This document shows, in pieces, positions 23,091 through 36,300 of a DNA stretch of 64,000 nt. This DNA comes from Pholiota molesta (taxonomy: Eukaryota; Basidiomycota; Agaricomycetes; Agaricales; Strophariaceae). The notes under the pieces were generated by a model. The model was not told the DNA's origin. It searched no databases and was given only the letters and a program-made list of their open reading frames with translations. The translations under genes were made by a program, and so were the position numbers. Within the stretch, counting starts at the first letter, position 1, and every line of letters begins with the position of its first letter. Location of the stretch: positions 62,001-126,000 of the forward strand of contig JACGCK010000062.1 of assembly GCA_014925825.1 (NCBI GenBank), read 5' to 3'.

Positions 23091-23951
23091 ATGCCTATGT
23101 TCGGATCCTCAAAGAAGCACGATAACGATACCGTATGTGCCATCCCTATTCTGCCTAACACATCCCCTCAACGTTTACAACAGGCTGTCGCGGACATCAT
23201 GGACAGCAACACCACTGGCGGTGGTCGCCATCACGCAGCCCACCCGACCAACCAAGCGGCCATGAACGACTACCCCGCCGCAGGAATGGCAAACGCCAAC
23301 ACATTCGGCCAGACGCACCCCCCGAGCGGCCCAGGCGGTGCGCACTACACCAACACCAACTTCGTAAGTCGCCCACAGTATTTCGAAATGCGCCTTCACC
23401 GCCTTATATTTTTAAACAACCCAAACAGCAAACTGGTCCAGGCCAGCACGGCCAGCACGCCGCCTTCGCCCAAGACGACCCGTACACCGCCGGCGGTGTC
23501 GGCTCGGCGCACCACCCCGGCGGGCGCGGCATCCCGCCCACCACCGGCGCCCTCGACCACCACGGCGCGGGCGCTGCCCAGTCGGGGCCGGGGTCGGGCG
23601 GCGCGGGCGGGCGCCTCGCGGGCAAGATCGAGACCGCCATCGGCACTATCGTCGGGAGCGACGCGCTGAAGGCGAAGGGGCTGCAGCAGGAGCACGCGGC
23701 GGCCGCGGTCAAGCTGCAGGGCCGCGAGCTCGCGGAGGCGGAGCGCGAGGCGCTGGTGCGCCGCGAGCGGGCGGTTGCGCACGGTGAGTTTCGTGCTTGT
23801 TCTTTTTTTCTTTTTTTGGAGAGTGGGAGCTGATTGTGCATTAGGAGCAGATCCAGCAAACTCGGCTTTGGGAGCTGGGAATCCGGGAGCGGGTAATATG
23901 GGCGCTGGTAATCCTGGTGTTGGAACTGGCCATAGTCCTGGATTGTTTTGA
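23091..23951 (+). CDS. CsbD-like stress-response protein
   Basis: Four exons (23091-23132, 23184-23363, 23429-23783, 23845-23951) splice cleanly. The protein begins MPMFGSSKKHDNDT, then a Gly/His/Pro-rich disordered part with GGGRHHAAHPTN. A CsbD-like segment follows: GRLAGKIETAIGTIVGSDAL ending in REALVRRERAVAHG. The C-terminus is a short Gly/Asn repeat (NPGAGNMGAGNPG). In bacteria CsbD is a general stress protein. In basidiomycetes similar small proteins are common, hydrophilic and of unknown role. A TATA box upstream suggests high, regulated expression. Confidence 0.7.
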
Positions 23952-24263
23952 ATCTGAGCTCTGAACGACATGTTACGAAGTCAAATCGGCAGCGCCTATG
24001 GACTCGTCTCAATTTAATGTACTTTTAGTGATACCAGATGCATAATAATATGTACATTATATGGAATTGGATGGTGATTATGACATTTCCGTATTGTCGT
24101 CTAAATGTCCTGGCTGTTCTGCTCAAGTGCTTATTTCAGATGTTCATATCATTTGTCGCATTTGATTTAAAGTGGCGGTCTTGCAGATAAATTACTGACG
24201 AACTTATTCAAAGGATTGAATGGTATATTATTACTAGCGAAAATGAACCAAAAGCCAGCCTCT

Positions 24264-27200
24264 TTATTGAGGCGTCAACTTGCATCGATCAACACTACGG
24301 TTGCTCGGATTCCCCCACCAGGTGGGGAAGTCAACTGCAGTCCCGCTCGCGCCGAACACAGCGAACGATAGGATGAACAATATGACCTGGCTGCCACCAT
24401 CCAGAGCCGCCGACATCAGGTAGTTGTACTGGCGCATAATCAGCATCGCCGATGAGCATGGATGTCCATGAATATTAGGCGTACCTTCACGAACCAGGCA
24501 GGGTGCCTCGTTCTCAGCCACCATTGCGAGAATATACCGATGACGACGCAAGACCACCATTGCCCGTTGACCGAATAAGGCAGCCTAATAACGGATATCG
24601 TTGAGATACTTCGACCACGACGTTGACGTAGTGAAAGGCATTCAATGACTTACCATCCAATGTACAACGTGATTATAGGAACATTGATATATTTCATCGC
24701 TCTAGCAAGACGAGATTCGGGCTTGGAGAGCTTCCAGACTACCCAAAATGGTATTGGGGTGAAGAGTCCAATGAACCTAAATATCATTGAAGGTAATCAG
24801 CACATAGTTGAAAGAAAACGCAGACGGGATCCACACAAAACCTACATTGCGAAAGGAATAATCCAATACCCTGCTGCACTATTGAAGGAGAACAGGTCCT
24901 TCCCGAAGGCGCCCATAGCCACCGAAGCTGAGTTATATTGCTGGATGATCCAGCCGCTCCACTATACATAGGTAATATTACTGAGAAGTGAGTTTGTAAC
25001 TTTGACTAGATGCGGCTTACAATGCGCGTTCCGATAGGATCTCTCAAGACGTCTCTATTATTGTCAACAATTATTTTCATCACTAAAAACAAGATGAGTA
25101 TAACAAAGATATGTATAATTTATGTATGACTTACTCGTAAAATTGAAAACGGAGCCAATAATAGAGCCGGCCTATATGCGCATCACAGAGCGATCAGAAT
25201 GTGGTACATGCGATCCTCAAAATAGTGTTACCATTTGTGCGGCAAAGGTCATGCGTGGGGGAAGTTTGGTATATTGTCCAAGTTTTAGATCTGGTCAAAA
25301 TTCAAGCATGAAGGGCAAGCAAAGGAGGAAAGAGAAACATATTTGGAATTACCTTGAAGAAGCAAAAGCGTCTGGAAAGATGTACTATTTCCGAAGAGGT
25401 TGGCGTACATAACAGGTCTAATCAAGTCAAAATGAGAAGCAATATGGCGAGAATGCTAAGACATACGCACATAGGTTGCCCGGGGTGAAGGTATGCCGCA
25501 ATAATCTGTATGGCATACTTTGTAGAGATGCTAAAACCTAGGATAAGGAAATGAGGACTCGAAAACCGAGGGAATCGAATTAAGTATGCTACTTACCAGT
25601 TGTCGCAGTGACTGGGTGCAGATGTGTGCCGATCAATATGAAATCATTTTTGAACATAAGAATCACTTACTAAATCCAAGAACGATTGCAATGAGCGTGC
25701 TGAGGACTACAAAAACAGCATGAGATCAAGAAGAAATAGCCTCATCTGATGGCGTACTCGTAAAGAATATAACACTCCAAGCTGGAATAAGAACGGTCCC
25801 ATGGGGTCCAGCATAGCTGCAACCTATGCCAACCGCCAACGAAATGAAGAATAGAAGAGCGTATGCCCATTGAGGAACCTCAGCTGGCGTATGGTCATGT
25901 CAATATTTTGGTCGACTGGTAGTTCACATGAAACACATACGGTATTTCTGCATTTCTAAAACACGGATGAGACGAGAAGAGTACGGATGTACGAGTAGCT
26001 CACCTTTGTAATGGGGATCATCAATATCCGCATGACCTCTCTTCAGGAATCGCATACCGCCGAACGCTAGAGTGAATCATCGTCAGCATTAGCGCGCCAA
26101 GCTTAAGTACAGCCTAGTATTCTTACCGGTTTTTAGCTCTGGCCAGTGCCAAAGAACGATATACGTGAAAGCTGCTCCAAGAGAGAGGTTGTAGCAGAGC
26201 TGGGAAATGGCATATGTTGTCGTATACCGGGGTAGCCCAATGATATCGAGAGCTTCTTGGTTGACTCTGTAGTTGGTATCAATGACGGCGGACTGATTAT
26301 ACGAGCTCCCATCGTTTCCAAACAAGCCCGTCGACATAAAAGGGATGTCTCTCCCGTTGAAAACATTGCTATAGTATGCAGCGGTCAAGACGATATACCC
26401 CAGCCCCATTCCAACTAGCATTGTCGTTAAAATGTCATCAAATCATAGGTTCACGTGCGGCACTTACTGAACGAGTTGATTTCTAGAAAAATCAACGCGA
26501 GTCATGATCATGCTAATATCACAAGATATCGGGATACGTACGTGTTTGAAGAGGCCATACCAGAGGAGTTCCTTGGGATATCAATGTCCACGAGGTGCTG
26601 AACGATAAGAGCCCAATGCCTTCGTTGCTCGATCCGGCTCCAAAGAGATTGCGGACGAAATCATGGCGGCCGTTATCGACCATACAGATAACGGAAATAG
26701 CCGTTAAGAGTGGGAACGCATATTGCGGGATCCATTCCCAGAAGAATATTGCGGCGAACTGAGCGAAGGTTAGGGGAAATCATGTAGTAAACAATAATTT
26801 GCAAAATGTTCGCGTACCACAATCCAAAAGAATTTGCGCTTCTGAACGTTTAATGATCCATCAAAATGAAGACTTTGCAGAAGATTTACGATGGAAATGT
26901 AGGACGGATAAAATGCGCTTGACAGAGTAATAGCGTAAGTTTTCTCTTGAAATCAAGGACGGGAAAGCTTCGCATACTATGTGGGATATACGAGCAGCGT
27001 CCTCACTAGAATTTACTGAGTTAGTGAATGGGACGAGTTGGGATTATATGTAAAAATACATACACATTCCGGCCAATCCGTAACCTGCATTGATAATATA
27101 AGCAATCGTTTCCTGAGAAGAACGAGCTATGTGAACGCACCAAGCATTTGAGTCGCGAAAATAGAGAAGACCGCCACTGCAGAGTTAAGACGCAGGTTGT

Positions 27201-27962
27201 AAAATAGATCTATAATGCGATAGTCAAAATTACAGAGATGGTTCAATATCTCAGATGTAGTCTTACCCAGAGCAGCGATAACTTCCATGGCCACCGCGAC
27301 GCTGGCGGCCGTCGATGCCATGATGACAATGGCGGTGTGCTCCCTGCGCAAAGAACTGATGAGGTCCATGTTTTCTGGATATCGGGGAGACTGACTTGAT
27401 GTTAAATGGGCCTGGATTCACGTAACGCCATAGGCCATGACGAGGAAGAGCTGTTTCGATGGTGAGATCAACTTTCCTGTGCGTTCAATGCCTGAGCGCT
27501 TACCAGCCATCCCAGACCCGAGAACATATGCTATGATAAGGCAAAAGAGCTGCGAAACGGTGGCATTCTGAGGCTTGAATGTGTAGATCGTCGAAAGAAC
27601 CTATAAAAGATAATCGATGAAGGTCGTGTGCATCGAACGAGACCAATTCAGCGACGTACAGATGAGAACACGCTTAATCCAACACCGAGAACCAGCACCC
27701 GGAAAGTTAATATTGGCAAGTCAGGATCATCTCGGGTCGAAATAACCTTGAGGAGTCGTATCAGCACAGTTTCATACAACAAAGCACTGGATGGAAGTAC
27801 CTGAATAGCGACGTCCTCAGCTTGCTTTAATAACTTCGGATCAACAAACTCCTGCGAAGAAGCGTCCGAGATAGATCGCTCCTTTTCGTCTATGGATTCA
27901 ACAGCCTGAGCAGCGGAATTCTTCTTCAAAACATCGTCCGACGTCCATTCCTTCGTCGACAT
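24264..27962 (-). CDS. OPT-family oligopeptide transporter
   Basis: The start at 27962 gives a hydrophilic, Ser/Asp/Glu-rich cytosolic N-terminus. The membrane region then begins around LPILTFRVLVLGVGLSVFSS and continues with YTFKPQNATVSQLFCLIIAYVLG. The family motif NPGPFNIKEH is formed across the intron near 27360-27410. Later blocks include GIGCSYAGPHGTVLIPAWSV (about 25780-25850), and a C-terminus YNYLMSAALDGG and WWGNPSN typical of fungal OPT proteins. About a dozen short introns split the gene. OPT proteins import small peptides or related compounds such as glutathione and siderophore-like chelates, driven by protons, at the plasma membrane. No frameshift was noted in the parts read. 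Exact exon limits were not all resolved. Confidence 0.85.
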
Positions 27963-30699
27963 CGCGGGGGGAGGGGAATATGCATGTGCACTTTATCTTA
28001 CTTATATGTAGAGATCTTGCTTCCATACCCATGGATGACAGTTCCTTCCAAGAGCTTTGGAAAGACTTTCCCGACATCAGTGGATAACTTGATAACAGAT
28101 AAGAGGTACCCATAATGGTGCAGTTTCCTTTCGGCGCGGAAGAATACATAAAAAGACCTCTAAATACCACACTGTAAGCCTGTTATCGTCGAATGCGTGA
28201 GTACGAACTGACGAAATTATGTAGATTGGGGATCGATTTTGAATATCGGCTCCATGTTGCACTGTCTATATATAGTCAATCGCAATAACATATGGTAGAT
28301 ATGCGATAAACCCACTCCTGAAGCCAACAATACGCCCAGCCTGATACGTGAGATAACGACGAGATTCCTAGGATCTTTTGTTTTTCCCAATGTATTTTCA
28401 GGTAATAATCGCTGGCATAGCATAGAAGCTCAGAGAAGTTCGCAAGACCGCCGCAGAGAGAAGTGAAACGAGCCAGGAATGATCTTCGTAAATGCAGCGG
28501 TTGAACTTGAAAGTGTCGAAAACGAGAAGGCCGATTTCGCGGAAGCCAAGAGTAATTAGAGGTCTGATATGAACGAATTGGAGCCCCGCGTTGCGTATCC
28601 TTTCTTGGGAGTATAAGCGCAAACGAAGACCCTGCACTCAAGATAGTATGAGATAAGTAGTATGGTCAACCGACATTTCCAACCCGAGCCTTTTGCGAGC
28701 CTTGCTTGAGCTTTGAGTGTCGATGTTTCTGGTTGAACAGCAGTAGTTCGGGTGAACGTATGATCCTCTCGCAGTGGTGAAAGCTGTTAAGGCATGTGTA
28801 AATCGTAAGTTAATGTTTGTGCGAAATGTTGCGGACAGTTGGTGGACAGTGTTGGGGACGATACCAACTTCGATAAGTAGCTTACGTAACTAGTTTACAC
28901 AGTCGCGCCAAGCCGCCGGTCAGCTTTCGAACGTACGGCTCCGTACGGCCCCGTACATACATAGTTGACCATCAACATCCCAGTTTCCCCACCTCTCAGC
29001 GCGCTAGCCTCGGGTTGAACGATGAAGGTCATCTCAAAAGTCTTCGTCAACAATATGACTGCTTGAGTAGTTCTTATAACTCAGCATGTATGCATGCTAA
29101 TAGAACGTTTTAAGAATGCAGTGTTAAGATTTTCAACACCCTTTGAATTCGACACCTGAAAAGCCAAAGCTGGAAACCGTCAACTGGCCTCCTCTCTCAG
29201 TCATTTGAGTCGATCAGAATTATATTTCTCAATAACTCCCGACACCTTTCCGTGTCAAACCTCCATAACACTTGTTCAACAGATGACTCAGGCAAGTTCT
29301 ATCTTCTTCCTACGCTGCTTACACAGGTCATTGGCATTTAATACGGGTGAATGCGATGACATTTGAGCGACCCATTGATGAGCTTGGTCTCGCTTCAGCT
29401 CTTAAAGCTTCGATGATTTCCATACCAACGATGTCTCTTACCAAACTTTACGGCGTTCGCTGTATCTGGCTGTCGCGGATTCTCATGAAATGAAAACAAA
29501 GGATTGGTTCTGGAGCCTTTTTCGAATAGACCGTCTGGTGTGTGGTGGCTCATCTATCAGCGTTAACATCTGATTCGTTTCCTAATAAATCTTCGAAAAC
29601 AGCGGACGTGCACATCTTCAGAACAGCTTTGCACTTTGCGTTTCACGATCACTCCGTAGAATTATTCATCAGAATCCGCAAAGAATCAAAGTCAGCGAGA
29701 ACCGCAAGGTTGACATGTTGATAGACAACGTGATGTTTATCAAGGATCCTCCGACAGTGGCTCCGACGATCCGTATTGTCAGCGAAAGTCAGTCAGTCCA
29801 CGTTGTGTACTTATATATAGCATTTACAAAAACTGCTCATAACATCTAACGCCCTATGTATTTTTAGGGAGGATGGACAAAGATTTTGAACTGTGTTTGC
29901 CGCCGATGAACGCGCGAAGCTGAATATGTAAGTCGAGTGAACTGTTCGAGCTTTAAGCGGCGTGCATTGCGCATTACTTCTTCAAAGCTCCATGGCCGAT
30001 GTAGGTGTCTGCGGCCTGTCTATCTCACGAGGAACGACTGTACTGTTCACTTGCTCTTCGTTAATTGGTAATCACTGAGTAAGACTTGTCAAATCCACAG
30101 ACATGGGCATCCCTCGTGTGACTTATCCTTGCATTTTTACCAGCGAAACCCACCATTGTTCAGTCTTGACACAAGTCCTCATAGGCAAGCCCGGCGAACA
30201 AAGATGTGCCCCTCCCCTACACCTTCGGAAATCTGGTAAACAGAACGATGGTTTGTACCGAATTTGCTGATTAATGATCCATTGTGCACGACGCACGGAC
30301 GGACGCACTTGGGACTCCTGATGCTGAAGCCTGAATTCCCTTGCACGACAAGCGATGTTAATAGGGGTCATTAATCCAGAATCATATCTGTCGCGCTCAC
30401 TGTCCAGGAGTAATTGTCAGCGGCCTCTCTTGATGTAAATTTTCGCGAAGGCTTCAAGTCAACTTCAAGTTCCCCGCTCGCAAATACTAGCTCTATTTTT
30501 AACATTTTGTACTTCTCGTAATCGGCATTGGCTATAGGCTTGATCAGAGTCGGAGCCTGTCCATGTCCAGGGGTATAAAGCTCCCTGAAATGTCTTCACA
30601 AAATCCCCCAAGGCATTCTCTTGTCTTTTGCTACTGCTACTTAATTTTTTGGTCTCTCCTTCCGCCATCCTTCCTGCTTTACCGTCGAAAAAACCAACC
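27963..30699. other. Long spacer with one weak coding candidate
   Basis: Minus-strand open frames at 28276-28641 and 28398-28637 overlap in different frames. The second (LRLYSQERIRNAGLQFVHIRP onward) has an amino acid mix that could be an exon, but no family was recognised. From 28700 to 30560 no coding segment, tRNA or clear repeat was seen, apart from scattered stops and AT-rich sequence. A TATA box for the DUF3455 gene sits near the right end. Confidence 0.4.
30574..30580 (+). promoter_or_regulatory. TATA box of the DUF3455 gene
   Basis: TATAAAG lies 120 bp before the start codon at 30700, followed by a C/T-rich leader, as expected for a highly expressed secreted-protein gene. Confidence 0.5.
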
Positions 30700-31641
30700 A
30701 TGGTTTCCTTCACCACATTCATTTCTCTCGCACTCACTGCCCCTCTGTTCGCTTCGGGCCTCGTCATGAAGCGTGCGGCTTGCGATGTTAGCACTTTGAC
30801 CATTCCGAACCTGAACGGTCTCCCTGCCCCAACTGCGACGGGATCCTTCGTCGGTATCGCTCTTGGCACCCAAAACTACACCTGCACCAGCGCTGGCACC
30901 TACACGTGAGTAGGACCGTATTCATCTCGTCTAGGTTCCTAATATTTTCTATCCAGTAACGTCGGTGCCCTGGCGGAATTGTTTGACATTTCCTGCCTCG
31001 TTAAAAGCCCCTTCTTCGGGGCCATCCCGACATCCTGAGTGCAGCTTGGGAGGCAGCCCCTCCCGCCATTACCACTGCTGAGATAATCTCATTCCTTTCC
31101 CCCATCGGCTCTTCTGAAATCCTAGGTCAGTATTCCCATTAACCTTCAATCCAGTAATTGCAGGAACTGAATTTTAACTTTGCCAATTTTTTTTATTTTT
31201 TGCAGGCCAACACTACTACGTCACCAACCCCATCACGGGTACAGGCATCAATCCCAAGTGGGATTTCACCTCCCAAGGCGCGACTAAGGGCAACAAAGAC
31301 GCCTTCGTCGTCGCCGCCAAAACCACGGGAGCCACTGCGCCAGATACTGCTACGGACATCGACTGGGTTTTCCTCACCGCGCTCGCGGGCGAGGGCAAGC
31401 TCGCGTCCCAGGTCTACAGGACGGACACCCGTGGCGGCCAGCCCCCTGCGACTGTAAGCATCCGAATGCTGACGCTTGGCCAGGCGCTATTTACTGACGG
31501 ATGACATACGATAGTGCACTCCTGGATCCAGTCCCATTGCTGTCAAATACGTCGCTAAATATTGTATGTACTATCCTCTTCACTCTCTCTCGCGTCTATG
31601 CTTATTCTTTTTATCTAGGGGGCTTCGGTTCAACTCTTTAA
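30700..31641 (+). CDS. Secreted DUF3455 family protein, with one apparent frameshift
   Basis: The start at 30700 gives MVSFTTFISLALTAPLFASG, a clear signal peptide. DUF3455 features follow: LPAPTATGSFVGIALGTQNY, then YTNVGALAELFDISC, HYYVTNPITG, ATDIDWVFLTAL, VYRTDTRGGQPPATC, and the end KYVAKYWGFGSTL. Four exons are apparent, with introns after GTYT, SEILG, PPAT and KY. A frame change occurs at a GGGG run (31018-31021): one extra G would carry the frame into HPDILSAAWEAAP. Without it the protein stops early after GAIPTS. The family is secreted in many fungi and its function is unknown. The intact family match on both sides suggests a base-call error. Confidence 0.75.
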
Positions 31642-32276
31642 ACCATCTGCCGCGCAGCGAATATTGTCCGACTGAATTGGGATACCAGGAGCAGATCACA
31701 ACTATTGAATAGACGGATAGCATAATATTCAGTCGTTCTTTTTATCTAATAAGGAGGGCTATTCCACTAAGTCCTACGAGGTTATCGCCGATAAGAGGAA
31801 GTCATTGATGTCTACAAGCTTCTGCATTATGGAATGAATTGAATAAGATGACCGGTGCCAAGGTGTCCATGCCATGACCTGCTATTCAAATTTAAGCTGC
31901 TGCAATGTACAGATGATGTCGTCGATGATACCTTGGTCAATTGATCTTTGATGTTTTTGAATCTTGATTCTTCACGCCAACCATTCAGACAGGCTCTTGA
32001 ATTGCCTGCCTTCAGCGTTTCTCATGTGGGACAAAGTTTCCAGTATCATTGAATTGATTGACAGTGCGAAGTGGGACCATACAGGGGACTATCCATGGAC
32101 ATTACATACAGCAGATCACGGCGAAAGAGGTATGCAAATGCCACACAGAAGAGGCATGTGAACAGTAGTACTAAGTAGTAGGGATAAATGAAGGGCTAGA
32201 ATAGCACATGGCTAAGTTTTGTGTCGAGGTTTCGCGCGGGCAAAAAAACAAGTGGTACTCAAAAACTAACTATCAA
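31642..32276. other. Spacer between converging DUF3455 and SPC2 genes
   Basis: About 630 bp between two convergent 3' ends. No conserved coding segment was recognised. It should hold both terminators. AT-rich tracts lie near 32265-32295 at the SPC2 end. Confidence 0.4.
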
Positions 32277-33347
32277 TCAATCATATAAAAAAAAGTACAA
32301 ACGGAACCCGTTATCAAGCCAAGATTCGTCATGCCGTTTTGCCGTCAATACCTGCCTCACCAGCTCGCCCACCCAGCGTCCGAAGGCATCTTGATCCATG
32401 ACGCCTTCTTCGTCGAAAAAGGAGCTGTAGGGAGCCGTGGCCTTTGTACGGCCTTTGGTCAAGAGGGTCTTCCCACCATTGGTGGAGCGCACGTATGATA
32501 CGGAAAGTTGATAGAAGGAGCGTTGGAGGGGGAAGGAGAGGTTGTTGTGATATTAGGGGGGACGGTGGAGGAGTTGAGGTGAATTCTTTCGGTGATTATC
32601 TAATATTTTGCATTAGTGACATTTACTTGGTTGGAGTGAGAAAAGAGCCTTACCCGTTTCGAAAAAGACTTTCTCTTTCCGACAAAGATAGTGTTGGATT
32701 CTACGAAGTAGGCGTAGAGGGTTTGAAGAACAGTCAGGAAGATATATCTGTGCAAAGAGAATGTATAAGTTTGGTCAGCTCGCGTGCCAGCTGGGATATT
32801 GAGCGGAAATAACGCACACGACAAGTCCAATTGAGACGACAGGCTTCGACTGCTCAAAGTCAACCTTATATCCATACAACGCCGTTCCAGCGGCAACGAA
32901 AACACTAAGCCACCCTAGCCCCAGACGAACATCCGTATGTAGGTGTATTTGTTTGAATAGCTCTGGCCGCGAGAGATACTAGATATGAAGTGAAAGACCA
33001 TAAATCAGTATATTAGAAACAAACGTGGAGTACGGTGTCAGAGAAGCCTCATTAAGACCTTCTGAAGGATTCCTAGAAATAAAGGGCTGCGAATTTGGAA
33101 AACCACTCACGCGTTTTACCGCGTCATCGCAAGCATTCTTCAACTCCGTGCTGTTTGCGGTGTTGACTTTTACGGTGTCCTGGCTGGTTGTCTGCACAAC
33201 TATTGACAGAGGACCTATTGGGCGTTCCGATTCTGGAGAAGGTGGTGATCTTGTACGGCTAGCACTGGGGCTGGGTGTCCGTGTTGATCTGCTTGCCGCT
33301 GAGTCGTCGGCGTCGAGGTGCTGTGCTTGCTTTTTGGCTCGTGCCAT
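32277..33347 (-). CDS. SPC2: Signal peptidase complex subunit 2 (SPC25 family), one apparent frameshift
   Basis: The start at 33347 gives a hydrophilic, Ser/Thr-rich N-terminus (MARAKKQAQHLDADDSAASR). The conserved core follows: LKNACDDAVKR, then YLSRPELFKQIHLHTDVRLG, two membrane helices (LGWLSVFVAAGTALYGY and SIGLVVYIFLTVLQTLYAYF), and VESNTIFVGKR. The lumenal or cytosolic tail is RSTNGGKTLLTKGR and the acidic FFDEEGVMDQDAFGRW. This is a non-catalytic ER membrane subunit of signal peptidase. A C5 run on the coding strand (32528-32532) would need one more C to keep the frame from PNITTTSPSP into LQRSFYQLSV. Because the gene is conserved, a sequencing undercall is the simplest explanation. 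Confidence 0.8.
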
Positions 33348-36300
33348 TATACTTTTGGAAGGATATGAGAGTAATGTGGATTATCAGAAGGAAAGCACGC
33401 GGGCGCTGGGCGTAAGGATGTGGGGAAAGAGATAGAGTCCAAACTGTCTGTGCCAGAGCCACATTCGCGATGCCGCGACGTGTCGTTTACAATGCCACGT
33501 GCAATTCCCACGCTCGCATAGCCCAATCAACGTCAACCCTTCCGCTATACCCAATCACAATATTGTCTACCTTGGTCCACCCTTCGAGCTTCGAGTCCTT
33601 ATAAAATATAGAATTCTCAAATTCCTCATGTCCAAATTACTAGGATGCCTGCCGTTGTTTTGCATCTAAAATTGTCCCGAGCTATAAGTAATTTGAAACA
33701 GCATCGTTTAATTTTAAGGCTTGCATATGGCGTACAGCCCCATTGCAGCAGTGACCACACAGCATAGCGAAAGTCACTCGAATTTTTAACGGCTAGTGTC
33801 TGTAGGCACTAACCCAAGATGATCATGAGTTTTCCAATTTTCAATCTCGCATGCGGTCCGAAACAGGGTATTACGGCCAGAATAACGCTTATGGGAATTT
33901 GGGGATTGGTGTGTATTTTGCAATCTTCATCATGCAGGCAAAACCATCATAGATAAAGTTCTGATGTAAATTCAATGTAAATTTTTTGAAAATTAATTTG
34001 ATGAAGTTTGGAAGCTTTTCTGCTATGGAAGTGATATGCCACAGATGAACATTGACCGAGAAAAAGCGATGCGTATGATTGTGGTGGGTTTGAGGTGGAT
34101 GCTGATGCGTTCGTGATGAAATGTCTCATCCGATACATGGCATAAAAGTTGTCATAGCGCTTCTTCTTGGATATGAAACAAGATCTCGTATCTGACTGTT
34201 CAGCCTGCGTAACACCTCTTCAATTAACTTAAGCGCCTTTAAGCGCCCATGACCTCCACTCATCGTCACGTGTTGGGTGTCGAGTGTCAACTCTAGTTGG
34301 ACTGCTAATGAGTAGCTAAAACTCTCGTCGCTCTTCTCGATGAAGTGACATCTATCATCAATTGTAGAAAGATCAGTCCCACACCTACCCGGCGCGAGAG
34401 AGTGAGATGTACTCATGCAAGTTGCAAGTTTTATTTAATTTTCTGTGCAACATAGCCTGAAATTTAGGCTGTCTATATCTCGTGTAGGATTTGGGAAGTT
34501 TTCCTCCGCCATCCCCACCGTTTTCCGCGGACAAAAGATGTGATTTGTGTATCGATATACCGCTGCATTCCCGAGTTTGTAAGCTTGCGACCACGTACAC
34601 TTGTCGCTTCTTCAGCAATGAGGTCAGAAGTTGTCACTTAAGAGGCTGCTATATGCTATTGCCGCTAGAGTATCTCCGCAACAATTGCGTATCCAATCTC
34701 GAAAAGGCATCGGCACTTAGACAATGTCGACTTGCGGGGAACTGCGACTGTTAAGTTCCGCCGAAGACCTACTTACTTGATTAATTGAATCAGCTTGTAG
34801 TCATAGTCATCAGAGTTGTCTGAAAACGAAGCCATGCAGGTTCCATTGGGCGCAATATAAAATCTCATGTGGACATGACGCTTTATATTGGAGAGCTCAA
34901 ATGAGGCAACATCAGTGTTATCAAGCTCTCTGAAGCACCTAAAATGCAGCTTGTCTTCGTCAGATCATTAGAGTTTCAAGTACTTTCGCTGGTAATACCA
35001 GTATATTTTAACTCCACCGTTGTCGTTCGGCAACGATGACTCTCAATCTTACGGAATTACGAACCCACAACTTTCTATTTTCAGAAATTTACTTGAACAA
35101 AACTAAGCGACTATTCTACCCGCGCCGGTTCGAGAAGCATTTTCTTTCGTGAACTTCCATTTCTGTAATTGATAGCCTCATGTATCATGTGTGGCTTTGC
35201 CATTCGGCAGATAATCAAATTCTCGTCAGACGAACCTGTCAGAAATGCATCCTTGCTTCAGGCAGGGTACTGTACTAATACGATCAAGTGCTCGGGTCAC
35301 GCATCACAAAGCCTTTCGAGCCGAGCACTTAAGTCGGCCACTTGTCACACTCACAAAAAAAATCGAGCACTTTTTCGAACATTTGTTTGAGCACATCATG
35401 ATTTTCCCCCGATTTTGGCACCAAAATGCTCAATTTTCGAGCACTTTTGGCCATTGTCACACGAAATTTTCTAGAACGAGCCCACGAGCACTTGGTGAAA
35501 TAGTGTCACAAAAAATCTGGCCGAGCATTTGATCGTATTAGTACAGTACTATTATCAAAAGAAGTGAATGATACTCACAATGTCAAGCCACAAGAATGAC
35601 TCGTTCAATGATCAGAATTTTAACTTCACCAAAAGATCAAGATGATCAGGGAATCCAACTACCCTTTTCTGACCGCATTCCCATCGCTTATAACCTATCA
35701 TACACTCCATGAGAGCAGAAGTCCATTTCCTGAATCAATATCTGCGGTAGCATCTCCTTAGGAGTGTGCAGATCAGATCAGCGTTGGAAGAAAATAACTC
35801 TGGGCACAGACGATCAGCCTGCACACCTCTGCACACCTTAAAGATACTGATAGATCTATAGAAAAATCGGTTCGCAGTTAGGGCGTATGTATAGTTATTT
35901 ACCGACGCATGATCGCCACTTGTTATTGTCTCGACGACCACATGCCGAAGATCTAATCTAAGGTGATTCAAACTCGTCATGAGCGTGATCTTCCACCAGC
36001 GCTTGACGCCCATCAGCCATTTCAATCAAATCTGAGCGCTGAGCGCTGGTAAATGATAGAGAGTATCACTAGTAGGAGTGATATGATAAATTTAAAGGAT
36101 GCGTTGCATTCGGATTAGTCTTGAACAAGCTTCAGGCCTCCAAAACCAGATGTCCGTTCACATTGCTATCAGTGCTACTTGGGATCCCATACTGAATATT
36201 TTCAACATTTTCTGGGCTTGAGCGCTATCTGTGTTCTGCCAAGCAGCAAATCACAGTGCAATTTATTTTTTGTGCGGACAGACTGGGCTCTGAGCTCTTT

